Source of the DNA: an uncultured bacterium
Lineage (GTDB): Bacteria; Verrucomicrobiota; Kiritimatiellia; CAIKKV01; CAITUY01
Assembly: GCA_903958395.1 (NCBI GenBank)
Contig: CAJBSZ010000247.1
Location: 1-53,321 of the forward strand
Reading direction: 5' to 3'
Length of the DNA stretch: 53,321 nt
The position numbers and the translations under genes are program-made. Positions 36,227-44,306 of this stretch are shown here, piece by piece. Every line of letters begins with the position of its first letter. The first letter of the stretch is position 1. The notes beneath the pieces were generated by a model, which made no database searches, was not told the origin of the DNA, and was given only the letters and a program-made list of their open reading frames with translations.

Positions 36227-36754
36227 TTATTCCTGCCTGACATCCAGTTTTTGAAATGACACTCCACCCTTGCCGATGCCCACAATTTTCCACCGGTAGA
36301 CGCGATCTTCATAAGTCACATTCACCACGTTGCCTTCCTCCACCAATCGTCCCGCAACCATGGCCAAAAACTTGGGTTGCCCGCTTGCCTTGTCGCGACC
36401 AATCAGGCTGATTCCCCGGATATCTAGTTTTCGTCGCGCCTCATCCCACTGCGGCGTACGGGCACGTTCTGGCATTACCGAAGCGATAGCCTGCGCAGAC
36501 GCGCCGCCCGCTTTGGATTCGACTGTTTTGTTGACAATTTTGGGGGTGTATCCGACCGGCCAAAAAGGATCCCGCACCCGAACGACCGGCGCAACAGCGT
36601 TTTCTTCACCAGAAGCCGTCTGCCCGACAACGAGTTGACCAGGGGCCAAAACCGTCCCCGGCACAAGGGGCGGGATGGGTTCCTGCCCCCACAGTCCGAA
36701 CACCAAGAGACTGTGGAGCGCCAGAACAAACACCACAAGAAGGGACCGGCTCAT
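36227..36754 (-). CDS. PilP-like pilus assembly protein
   Basis: The ATG at 36754 gives 175 residues; it overlaps the PilO-like stop as ATGA and has a GGGGG-rich Shine-Dalgarno. The protein starts with a signal peptide or anchor (LLVVFVLALHSLLVFGLWG), then a Pro-rich linker, then RDPFWPVGY and a small C-terminal beta-domain with ISLIGRD, LVEEGNVVNV and RWKIVGIGKGGVSF. Size, position and the RDPF element fit PilP/GspC-type proteins that connect the PilN-PilO inner-membrane complex to the secretin. Sequence similarity to classical PilP is low, so position carries much of the call. Confidence 0.7.
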   Translation of the reverse strand: MSRSLLVVFVLALHSLLVFGLWGQEPIPPLVPGTVLAPGQLVVGQTASGEENAVAPVVRVRDPFWPVGYTPKIVNKTVESKAGGASAQAIASVMPERARTPQWDEARRKLDIRGISLIGRDKASGQPKFLAMVAGRLVEEGNVVNVTYEDRVYRWKIVGIGKGGVSFQKLDVRQE

Positions 36755-37368
36755 AATCCGCCCCCTTTCCCACCTTCTGTACTCGGCTCGATGGGCCACT
36801 CCATCCTCACCGTCAGCCGCTGCTTCTCCGGGCTGTCCGGTTGGCATGAAATCCCGATTTCATTCACACAGAAAAACGGATTGCGATCTTCCATCTTCTG
36901 GAGGAACTGAAAAATCGACTCGAAGGAGGCCTCGGCGCTCACCTGTACGACAAAAGACTTAAACGCCTGGAGCGACATATTTTTCCCCTTGGCGGGAATA
37001 TTCACCACCCCGACCTCGCGGATTTCCTCGATCCGGACCCCGGTCGACCGGGCCATTGACTCGATCTGCTCGCTGACTCCGACCAGGTAGGATCCCAGAA
37101 TGGGACGCAGAATGTTCTCGGCCCGGATCCGCGCCATCTGGCTTACCGCATCGTCAGCCTCCCGCTGAATCGCCGGGGCATACTCGAGTTCCCGTTTGGC
37201 CTTCTTCAACTTCTCCCCGATTTCAACCAGGGATGACTGCATCGCGCGACGTCCATCCAGTAACGGTACAACACCCCACATAATGCCGCCGCCCAGAACG
37301 ACCACGCCCACCACCCCGATCAGGGCAAACATCAGCATGCGTTCTTTTTTCGTGGCGGGCATTTTCAT
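36751..37368 (-). CDS. PilO-like pilus alignment protein
   Basis: A 205-residue bitopic protein: a short cytoplasmic N terminus, one membrane helix (about 13-34), a coiled-coil segment (40-80) and a periplasmic alpha/beta domain ending in LTVRMEWPIEPS. This is the PilO/GspM architecture, also seen in Akkermansia Amuc_1100. It would pair with the PilN-like protein to form the inner-membrane alignment complex. It overlaps both neighbours by 4 bases (ATGA). Confidence 0.82.
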   Translation of the reverse strand: MKMPATKKERMLMFALIGVVGVVVLGGGIMWGVVPLLDGRRAMQSSLVEIGEKLKKAKRELEYAPAIQREADDAVSQMARIRAENILRPILGSYLVGVSEQIESMARSTGVRIEEIREVGVVNIPAKGKNMSLQAFKSFVVQVSAEASFESIFQFLQKMEDRNPFFCVNEIGISCQPDSPEKQRLTVRMEWPIEPSTEGGKGGGL

Positions 37369-37970
37369 TCCAGGGCCCTCGGAACATATTTGCAGATGAT
37401 TTCAAAAATGCGATCCGTCTTGGCCACCGGATCCTGGCGAAAAGCGCCGGGCGGAAGAATCGCCGACTCGATAACCCCTGAAAAGGGCGGCAGCTTGAAG
37501 GCGTCCAAAAATTGAACCACATTGACTTCGGAACGCGGGGCTTCCGTTTTCCCGGTAATCCTCATTTCAAAAACGCGGGCGGACACATTATTGGAAAGCG
37601 AAAGCACCATCTGACTCACCCTCAACTCAGTCAACTGAATCACGGCGGGAACCGCAGGCAAAAGCGACTCAAGTTGTTTTCCCCAGGCAATCCGGGAATC
37701 CCGCCATCCCTTGATTTCATTCAAGGTCACATTCCTGTCAGCCAACTCGTTGCGGAGCTGGACCGCCGCCTTGTATTTCGGCTCCGTCCGCTTCCAATCC
37801 TCTTCCATCAAATGAACCTGATTTTGAAGAGTGCGGTACTCCGCGTAAAACGAAAACACCCAGACCACGAGTAAAACCAAAACCGTTATGACGGCCAGAC
37901 GGATGACGAGTCCCAATGAAACGGGACTCGAGCTTCTCTGCTCCTCTGCCAGTAAAAGGTTAACATGCAT
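37365..37970 (-). CDS. PilN-like pilus assembly protein
   Basis: A 201-residue bitopic protein. The N terminus MHVNLLLAEEQ resembles the cytoplasmic PilN segment that docks on PilM. A membrane helix (about 22-43), a coiled coil (45-80) and a periplasmic ferredoxin-like domain follow. It lies 6 bases after pilM and overlaps the PilO-like gene by 4 bases, which is the classical pilMNO order. Confidence 0.82.
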   Translation of the reverse strand: MHVNLLLAEEQRSSSPVSLGLVIRLAVITVLVLLVVWVFSFYAEYRTLQNQVHLMEEDWKRTEPKYKAAVQLRNELADRNVTLNEIKGWRDSRIAWGKQLESLLPAVPAVIQLTELRVSQMVLSLSNNVSARVFEMRITGKTEAPRSEVNVVQFLDAFKLPPFSGVIESAILPPGAFRQDPVAKTDRIFEIICKYVPRALE

Positions 37971-37976
37971 GAGAAT

Positions 37977-38993
37977 TTATTGCTTCAACATTCCCAGAAC
38001 TGCACCCACGGCTGCAGAAAACCGCCCCTCCTGGCCCTTCAACCGGTCAGGGAAAGCTCCATCTTGAATGACCAGTGCTTCGAAAGGATTCCAGATCACG
38101 GGGAGTTGGCCCGTTGTGGTTTCAATCTCCTGCCCCCAGAGACGCAATGAAACGCCGCCACCGACGGCATAAAGTTTCTCGATACGCGTATTTTCGCGAC
38201 GCTCCACATAATCCCATGCAATCGTCAACTGCTGAAGGAAGTGCTCCATCGCCTGATGCATGATCCGCGATACATCAAACGATCCGTCGTTCAATATGCC
38301 CGCCGCCACCTCCTGATCCACGCCCAGGTTGTCTTGAAGTTTTTTCAAGATATTAACGGTTCCGAAATCAAATTTACGAATCAGAACCAATGATCCCTTG
38401 AAGAAAAACGAAACCAGCGTAACTGCCGCCCCGAAATCAATCATCGCAACGCAATCGTCGGCGTGCAGGGTTCCTGGTCCCCGCTGATAGGCCGTCAGGC
38501 TCGCCAGACCCGAAACCTCAATGGAGCAGGGTGCCGGAACGCCCTCAGGGAAGAGACCGGACAACGCAAGGGCCATCGGATTGGGAATCGCAACAGCCAA
38601 AACCCGTGATTCAGCCCGCGTTTCCATTACCAGTTCATACCCGACCCGGAAATCGGAATTAGTTCCAAGCCCCATCAATTCAGTCACATGATCTTCGGTT
38701 GATTTTTCCGTATGGGGCGGAAAGGTCAGGAGTTTAATGATGGAGCTGGATGCCGAAGTAGTCAGCGCCACATAACGTGCCCTCATTTCCTTTGGTAATT
38801 GGCTCGAAAACGAGGGAGTAACGCCCTGAGGCGACAATGATGTCGCGGGCAGAATATTGGCGGCTACCAATGTCGGATTTCCATTAAGACGCTTGATTCG
38901 GACAAGTTTCGTAGCGGAGGCGCCTACATCCACGCCCAGGACATCGGAATAGTTCCGCTTGAAAACCTTTAAGAGTTCGGACAGTTGTGTCAT
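37977..38993 (-). CDS. pilM: PilM-like actin-fold ATPase
   Basis: A 338-residue cytoplasmic protein with the actin/FtsA-like nucleotide-binding motifs: LGVDVGASATKLVRI at the N terminus (phosphate 1), MIDFGAAVTLVSFF (phosphate 2) and LYAVGGGVSL (adenosine). PilM binds the PilN N-terminal tail under the inner membrane. It is the first gene of the pilus operon and follows a sigma-54-like promoter with a leader of about 39 bases. It matches Amuc_1101 in context. Confidence 0.9.
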   Translation of the reverse strand: MTQLSELLKVFKRNYSDVLGVDVGASATKLVRIKRLNGNPTLVAANILPATSLSPQGVTPSFSSQLPKEMRARYVALTTSASSSIIKLLTFPPHTEKSTEDHVTELMGLGTNSDFRVGYELVMETRAESRVLAVAIPNPMALALSGLFPEGVPAPCSIEVSGLASLTAYQRGPGTLHADDCVAMIDFGAAVTLVSFFFKGSLVLIRKFDFGTVNILKKLQDNLGVDQEVAAGILNDGSFDVSRIMHQAMEHFLQQLTIAWDYVERRENTRIEKLYAVGGGVSLRLWGQEIETTTGQLPVIWNPFEALVIQDGAFPDRLKGQEGRFSAAVGAVLGMLKQ

Positions 38994-39041
38994 GCCGTCA
39001 ATGCCATCCTATTCCAATTAACGCCCAACGTATTATCGTGA

Positions 39042-39059
39042 AAGCAGATACGATGCCAG
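39042..39059 (-). promoter_or_regulatory. Candidate sigma-54 promoter of the pilM operon
   Basis: On the minus strand TGGCATC-GTAT-CTGCT has the invariant GG and GC dinucleotides (plus-strand positions 39056-39057 and 39044-39045) separated by exactly ten bases. TGGCA and TGCT match the -24/-12 consensus TGGCAC-N5-TTGCW. The predicted start near 39032 leaves about 39 bases to the pilM ATG. Confidence 0.6.
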
Positions 39060-39127
39060 CAATAAAGCAGAATCAAAGGCGTTTCGCAAGCATTGGCTGA
39101 AGGATGGATTCGAAAAAAATCCCCTTA

Positions 39128-39156
39128 TTGACACAATTCAGGCATGGGAATAGCTT
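39128..39156 (+). promoter_or_regulatory. Sigma-70 promoter upstream of the 39213 gene
   Basis: Perfect TTGACA (39128-39133), a 17-base spacer and TAGCTT (39151-39156, three of six matches). Transcription would begin near 39163. An in-frame ATG at 39144 lies within the promoter and so should not be the start codon; this supports the start at 39213. Confidence 0.6.
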
Positions 39157-39212
39157 TCTACAAGACGCGGCGAAAATGCGATGCAGGAAAAGATGACAGG
39201 AGATCCATTGAA

Positions 39213-40361
39213 ATGAATTTTAAGATGCGATTCCAGATACTGGCCTATATCCTGAGCACCGCCGGAATTATTTCGGCCGCCCCCTCCCTCCCCGTAACAA
39301 AGGTGCCCGTCACCCCCTATCCCAGTTTTACCGGCCCGACCAACGATGCTCACGCCGTTATGGGCCAATGGTTTATGAATGTCGCGACTTCAAAACCGGA
39401 ATACAGAACCCATGAATTCTATGACAATATCAGTGGCTCAGGGGGCGGATCTGCGGGGCATCTTGCTATTTCGGGCCGGGTGGTGAAGGTTCAATCTCTT
39501 GTTTTTCGTCCCGACGTCATAGGGGCTTTTGATGTCGAAGCGTATATTTACAATGATCCACCTGCCACTACTGGATGGGGGGCTGGAACAAATAGGCTTC
39601 AAGAACATCTTGCAACTGCTCCTCAATACACAAATACCCTGCGAAATGTAATTATGACGGTCGATTTTGCAGTCATAGGTGCCGATCAGCCCTCCGCCGT
39701 CCGACCTGAAAGCCTTACTGTTGTTCCGTATCGAGAAGACCCCAATCAACTCCACATCCTAACAACAAACCAGAACTATGCTGGGTGGTATGGCTACAAA
39801 ACCGACTCCGGATGGGGCGCAAATGGTGGCTTTTTCGTGCCCGGATGGTCTTTCGGCGATATTCCGGCAGGAACTTCAACAAATCGAACATTGAACTTCT
39901 TTATTCAAGATTTGTCTGCGTTCTCAGGAGGAATGGATAGTGGCGATCCGCGATACGGAATCATTATGGACTCCTTGACCAATGGCACCGACATCTTCAT
40001 CAATCGCTCTCTATCCCTCAAAATCAGCGAATGGATCAGTGATCCCGCTCTAGATGAGGGTGATGCCGTAGCGACCAATTCTAATGTTTCCGTTTTCCAT
40101 GACACGGATGCGGATATCCATCAGGTCGTCTCCATCGCCAGTGTGAAAATCCAACCCTCACCCCTCTCGATTACGGTGTACACCACCGGAAGCACTAATG
40201 GGATCAGCCAGCAAATCATGCAGGTCAGCACAAACCTGATGACAACCAACTGGATGAACATCGCGACCAATGAAACCGCCTGGCCTATCCCTCAAACCAA
40301 CTCCTGGAGCTACACCAATGCCCTCTGGCCTGTTCAATTTTATCGGATTATTCAGCCGTGA
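39213..40361 (+). CDS. Secreted protein of unknown function with C-terminal F-Y-R domain
   Basis: About 382 residues from the ATG at 39213, which has AGGAGA nine bases upstream and begins a signal peptide cut near SAAPS. An ATG at 39144 is rejected because it lies in the predicted promoter. The middle part is beta-rich with Gly, Asn and Thr, has no recognised catalytic motif and few cysteines. The last 65 residues (from ITVYTTG to FYRIIQP) resemble the C-terminal domains of the two giant proteins in this window. It sits between the pilM operon (divergent) and the minor-pilin operon, so a pilus-related or envelope role is possible but unproven. Confidence 0.75.
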   Translation: MNFKMRFQILAYILSTAGIISAAPSLPVTKVPVTPYPSFTGPTNDAHAVMGQWFMNVATSKPEYRTHEFYDNISGSGGGSAGHLAISGRVVKVQSLVFRPDVIGAFDVEAYIYNDPPATTGWGAGTNRLQEHLATAPQYTNTLRNVIMTVDFAVIGADQPSAVRPESLTVVPYREDPNQLHILTTNQNYAGWYGYKTDSGWGANGGFFVPGWSFGDIPAGTSTNRTLNFFIQDLSAFSGGMDSGDPRYGIIMDSLTNGTDIFINRSLSLKISEWISDPALDEGDAVATNSNVSVFHDTDADIHQVVSIASVKIQPSPLSITVYTTGSTNGISQQIMQVSTNLMTTNWMNIATNETAWPIPQTNSWSYTNALWPVQFYRIIQP

Positions 40362-40565
40362 CCCAACACAACGTCCCGTATCAGGGTCATCCCTAAGAAA
40401 ATCTTCTCGCTATTGAGAAATCGAGGTGTTGATTGTTCTTATTTTCAAGTCTTGAGCCCCAAGCCGGTTCTTGATGATTAAAATGGTTCTCATGGGCATG
40501 AAATATGCTTAAAACAATGTCGACGATGTGAAAAGTTTGAATAAACCATTAAAAAAGGTGTCTGT
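40362..40565 (+). other. Intergenic leader of the minor-pilin operon
   Basis: This 204-base gap holds no ORF or RNA gene I recognise and no clear terminator for the upstream gene. It contains the sigma-54-like element at 40493-40509. AAAAAAGGTG precedes the pilV-like ATG. Confidence 0.6.
40493..40509 (+). promoter_or_regulatory. Candidate sigma-54 promoter of the minor-pilin operon
   Basis: TGGGCATG-AAAT-ATGCT has GG (40495-40496) and GC (40507-40508) separated by ten bases, with GGCA and TGCT matching the -24/-12 consensus. The predicted start near 40520 gives a leader of about 46 bases to the ATG at 40566. Confidence 0.55.
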
Positions 40566-40982
40566 ATGTCCCCTCTCTCTTCAAAAAATGGGTTCACACT
40601 GGTCGAGGCGGTGATCAGTTCGGCGCTTCTTGTTCTGGTAATTGGGGGATCCTACACCTTAGTGAACCGTTCCCAGGCTCTCATTTATTCAGCCCGCAAC
40701 CATTATGTGGCCATCAATATATCCCGTGCCCGATTGGAACGGGCCCGAGATTTCGCCTATGATCAACTTTCAAGCCTTTCTGAATCCAATATCGTTGTGA
40801 ATGACAGCGGGGTTCCCTCTTCGGAGGGCTATTTCCGGCGGACCACCGAAGTAACACCAAACTACCAGCCTGGCCTGACGAAGATTAACGTTCGAACCGA
40901 TATCCGGAATGCGCGAACTCTGCTTTATTCCAATGATTTCGAGAATGTTGCCTCGCTCTTTACGGAGTACCTGACCCCATGA
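40566..40982 (+). CDS. PilV-like minor pseudopilin
   Basis: A 138-residue protein with a class III prepilin signal: short basic leader, KNG cut before FTLVEAVISSALLVLVIGG, with Glu at +5 and a following hydrophobic helix. The rest is a small globular domain. A prepilin peptidase would cut after the glycine and the protein would join a pilus or pseudopilus. Its stop overlaps the next ATG (ATGA). Size and first position in the cluster suit PilV/GspI. Confidence 0.87.
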   Translation: MSPLSSKNGFTLVEAVISSALLVLVIGGSYTLVNRSQALIYSARNHYVAINISRARLERARDFAYDQLSSLSESNIVVNDSGVPSSEGYFRRTTEVTPNYQPGLTKINVRTDIRNARTLLYSNDFENVASLFTEYLTP

Positions 40983-43069
40983 ATCGAAACCCACACGCTT
41001 CCGGATATACGCTGACCGAGACGGTCATCTCGCTGGCCATAACAACCATTGTTGTAATGGCGGCGACCGGGGGGTGGCTATTCACGGTCCGGGGTGAAAA
41101 ACTGAGTTCCGTTCAAAGCGAACTCGACATGGATGTCCGCAAAACGATGGAAAATCTCAAGCGCGACCTGAGGCTCTCCTCGCTGGACAAGATGTACTTT
41201 TTCCCGCCCGGCCCCGGGCCCTATACCGCCATCAGTTTTCCCATGGCGTCCGACACCAATAATGACGCTCTTGTTGAAATGTTGACTGGAGGAACAAATA
41301 TTCTCTGGACCAGCACCGTGATTTACCATGTCTGGATCGGCAGCCCCAATGAACTCAGAAAAACCGTTTTCACACCCCGCGACAATTCCCTGACTCCCGC
41401 TCAATGTCAGGAACAACTCGCCAGCGTCGTTACAAACGGCAGTGGCAGTGCGACCTACGGCAGCGCAAACGCCTCCAGCCATGCCATTTTCAAAAACCTT
41501 TTCACGTGGGAACTCTGGAGCAAAAGCGCAACCTTCGACGGGTATTCCGCCACAACCGAACGCGATATGGATGTCGCCTTCGGCTCCATCCTCCTGGACA
41601 CCGGCACGCATCTTGTGAAATTCAATGTCATCGGGAAAAATGCGGCGAGCTCAGGTTATAAAATCGGTCTGGATACCCTGACGGCCTCCGCCTGCGGCGA
41701 GCCCCGCGAAGGCGAGGGCCAACTGCCCGCAACAGCACAGTCTGGCGCCACGGCCGCCTCGGAATACATGGCACAAGGATCATGGAGCGGAAATTATCAG
41801 CTCAGCTTTCCGTCCGCGACAACCGGCTCGTATTTTACCCTGAGCATCGATAATGACCGGTGGGAGGAAACCAACTTCCGCGGGCAGGGCGCACTCTGCA
41901 AGAGAACCATCGTCGGATTCGACTCATCCCTCTCGCCCAAAGACTACATTGTTCAACTCGAGGGCAGTCCGGGCTATCCCTGGGGGAGTCCTTCTGATCC
42001 CTATGCCTGGACAGCAGCCAACCAGACAGGAACCGGAACCCCTCTTGTCGACAACAACACCTTGACCAGTTGTGTCGTACGAGTCTTGCTCCGGGGAAGT
42101 AGCCTCTCTGAAAACAACGGCGCCATACGGTTCAGCGGTCATTACCCCTATGTTCTTTTCCAAGCCGCCACCAACGGAGCTTTGCGCATTCTGGCGGCTT
42201 ATATTGCAGAAGCAGCTGACCCAACCAACTGCAGCCCGAACGCCGCCACAACGGGCACACAACTCTACTTTAGCGGCAATGCAAGCCAAACCCTTTCCGC
42301 CGGAACCAGCGCATGGGCTATTCCGCAAGCCCCGTTTGCCATCGATTCAAGCAAGAACTATCTCATTTCATTTCTGCTTGATGACACTACGGCCAACATC
42401 ACATCCTGGCCGGAAACCTATCCCAACGCACCGGGCTGTTATGTTCTGCCTGCCTCTTCGAGCCCATCAGCGACCGATGCTCAGGCCTCCAGCTGGTCTT
42501 CGAAGCCCTATTCCACTCACCCCAATCTCTATGGGATCTACGGCATTTATACCACCTACCCCACCAACGGACTGTTCACCTCCCAGATTTTTGATACCAA
42601 GATTGATACTCCTGTTTATTCCACCATCAGCTGGAACGCCTCCTGCCCGGCCAATACCTTGATCAAACTCAAGGTTCGCACGGGTATCAACGAATCCTTG
42701 TTGGATGCTCCCGCCTGGTCCAATGTAACCGCGTTCCTTTCATCCCCCGCCACTATCACCTGTGGTAATAAACGTTATGTCCAGTTCCAAGCCACATTGG
42801 ACCCCGATTATTGGGGATGGAACAGCCCGAAATTGAAGGATGTGACCATCAAGTGGACGGGCGCCACCAAGGTTGTCGATATCAGTGCCACTATGACCAA
42901 GGGCCCGAACTACGGGATCTGCGAAGTCACTGTGGATGGAAATCCCCTGGCGAAGGGATTGCGTGTGGATTTGGAAATCTATGAGGATATTATCGGATGG
43001 GGTGCTACGCCAAAACGACTCACTTCATCCATGACGACAGAAATTGAACCAAGAAATACGGGCAAATAA
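40979..43069 (+). CDS. PilW-like minor pseudopilin with very large ectodomain
   Basis: A 696-residue protein that starts with a prepilin-type N terminus: HASG cut before YTLTETVISLAITTIVVMAAT, with Glu at +5. The N-terminal 170 residues look like PilW/GspJ. The remaining 500 or so residues form beta-rich domains: one around 240-490 rich in Ser, Thr and Asn, and a C-terminal beta-sandwich (about 545-645) with KRYVQFQATLDPD and SPKLKDVTIKW, resembling discoidin or FnIII-like modules. Typical PilW proteins have about 200-350 residues, so this is roughly double. It is coupled to the PilV-like gene by ATGA. Confidence 0.83.
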   Translation: MNRNPHASGYTLTETVISLAITTIVVMAATGGWLFTVRGEKLSSVQSELDMDVRKTMENLKRDLRLSSLDKMYFFPPGPGPYTAISFPMASDTNNDALVEMLTGGTNILWTSTVIYHVWIGSPNELRKTVFTPRDNSLTPAQCQEQLASVVTNGSGSATYGSANASSHAIFKNLFTWELWSKSATFDGYSATTERDMDVAFGSILLDTGTHLVKFNVIGKNAASSGYKIGLDTLTASACGEPREGEGQLPATAQSGATAASEYMAQGSWSGNYQLSFPSATTGSYFTLSIDNDRWEETNFRGQGALCKRTIVGFDSSLSPKDYIVQLEGSPGYPWGSPSDPYAWTAANQTGTGTPLVDNNTLTSCVVRVLLRGSSLSENNGAIRFSGHYPYVLFQAATNGALRILAAYIAEAADPTNCSPNAATTGTQLYFSGNASQTLSAGTSAWAIPQAPFAIDSSKNYLISFLLDDTTANITSWPETYPNAPGCYVLPASSSPSATDAQASSWSSKPYSTHPNLYGIYGIYTTYPTNGLFTSQIFDTKIDTPVYSTISWNASCPANTLIKLKVRTGINESLLDAPAWSNVTAFLSSPATITCGNKRYVQFQATLDPDYWGWNSPKLKDVTIKWTGATKVVDISATMTKGPNYGICEVTVDGNPLAKGLRVDLEIYEDIIGWGATPKRLTSSMTTEIEPRNTGK

Positions 43070-43085
43070 ACAGACGGGGTGTACC

Positions 43086-44261
43086 ATGAATACAACCTTA
43101 CAGATCGGGTTTTCGAGACAGTCCGGATCCGCGTTAGTAGCCGTGATGGGCATTGTATTCCTGATTGCGATTGTAGCCGCCTCCATGGTGGTGATGGGTC
43201 GCCAACAGATTTTTTCGGCAGCTCATCTACGTGATTATGTAAAGGCCCAGATGATTTCAGAGGCGGGTGCCAATCAGGCCTACAATGTCATGAAAACGAA
43301 CTTTGCAGCACGTCTGGATTCCAACAATTTCCCGCCCACACCCTTTGATGGCGGAAACTATGACGCCACAGTGATCCCGATCAGTTCAAACAAGGCCTCC
43401 ATCACAAGCACCGGCATATACGGGAGCGCCACCGCCATCACTAAAGTGGATATCCAGAACTTCCCAGCCACCTCCACCAACGGGGCGCCCGTGCCCGGCG
43501 CCGATCCATACGGCTTCGCCATTCTGAGCGGGGGTGACTTGGGATGGGCCGGCAATTCAGACATCGATGTCGGGGGCGGCTGGATGCACTGCAATGGAAC
43601 GTATTCGGCCAACGGAATCAACATCGTCCGGGGAAATGTGGCCTCCCATTTGGGAATCAACATGGTCGGCGGCGCCACCATCACCGGTACCGGCAAAGCG
43701 CCCTCGATCTCAGGAGGCGGCGTGGGTGAGCCTTTGGTTACTCCCGTGCCAACCGTTTCGATTCCCGACATTGATCTGACGCCGTACTACAATGTTGCGC
43801 TGGCAAACGGCCAGGTTTTCCCCAGCGGAAAAGTACTCTCGGGAGACATCACACCGCCCGGTGGCGTCATGTGGGTCAACGGCTCGATGGCGGTAGGCAA
43901 TGGTACGTTCACGGGTTGCTTTATCGCCACAGGCGCGATTGAAATGAAAACCACAGGCAATAACTCTATTACGCTCACCAAGGTCAACCAATACCCCGTT
44001 CTCGCCTCCCGGGATGGAACCATCACGGTTAAACAAGCTAAAACGCTCACATTCAACGGGTTGATTTACTGCAAGACCGGCAGCTTCGACAAACAGGGGA
44101 ATGGTGATGTTTACGGCACAGGAGCCATCATTGCCGCAGGGAATGTGTCTAAAAATGGCGGATGGTCAGGAATGCTTTACAGCGATCCCACCCCCATCCC
44201 TCCCGGCGGAGCCAACATCTCCAGCCGGGATAAAGTGTTAATTATGGCATGGCAGCAATAA
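43086..44261 (+). CDS. PilX-like minor pilin with beta-solenoid ectodomain (copy 1)
   Basis: Start at 43086 (391 residues) lies after the stop of the previous gene; an earlier in-frame ATG at 43044 is inside it. The N terminus has GSALVAVMGIVFLIAIVAAS, a PilX/GspK-like membrane helix without the +5 Glu. The ectodomain has many short Gly/Asn turns (GGDLGWAGNSD, NGTYSANGINI, GVMWVNGSM, GNGDVYGTGAIIAAGNVSKNGG) in a pattern suggesting a beta-solenoid, as in bactofilin-like proteins. It is a tandem paralogue of the next gene, and about three quarters of residues are identical by eye. Confidence 0.8.
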   Translation: MNTTLQIGFSRQSGSALVAVMGIVFLIAIVAASMVVMGRQQIFSAAHLRDYVKAQMISEAGANQAYNVMKTNFAARLDSNNFPPTPFDGGNYDATVIPISSNKASITSTGIYGSATAITKVDIQNFPATSTNGAPVPGADPYGFAILSGGDLGWAGNSDIDVGGGWMHCNGTYSANGINIVRGNVASHLGINMVGGATITGTGKAPSISGGGVGEPLVTPVPTVSIPDIDLTPYYNVALANGQVFPSGKVLSGDITPPGGVMWVNGSMAVGNGTFTGCFIATGAIEMKTTGNNSITLTKVNQYPVLASRDGTITVKQAKTLTFNGLIYCKTGSFDKQGNGDVYGTGAIIAAGNVSKNGGWSGMLYSDPTPIPPGGANISSRDKVLIMAWQQ

Positions 44262-44306
44262 ATACGGCACTATGAGACAAGGTTAAAAAGTAAGGCAAGG
44301 TGAATT

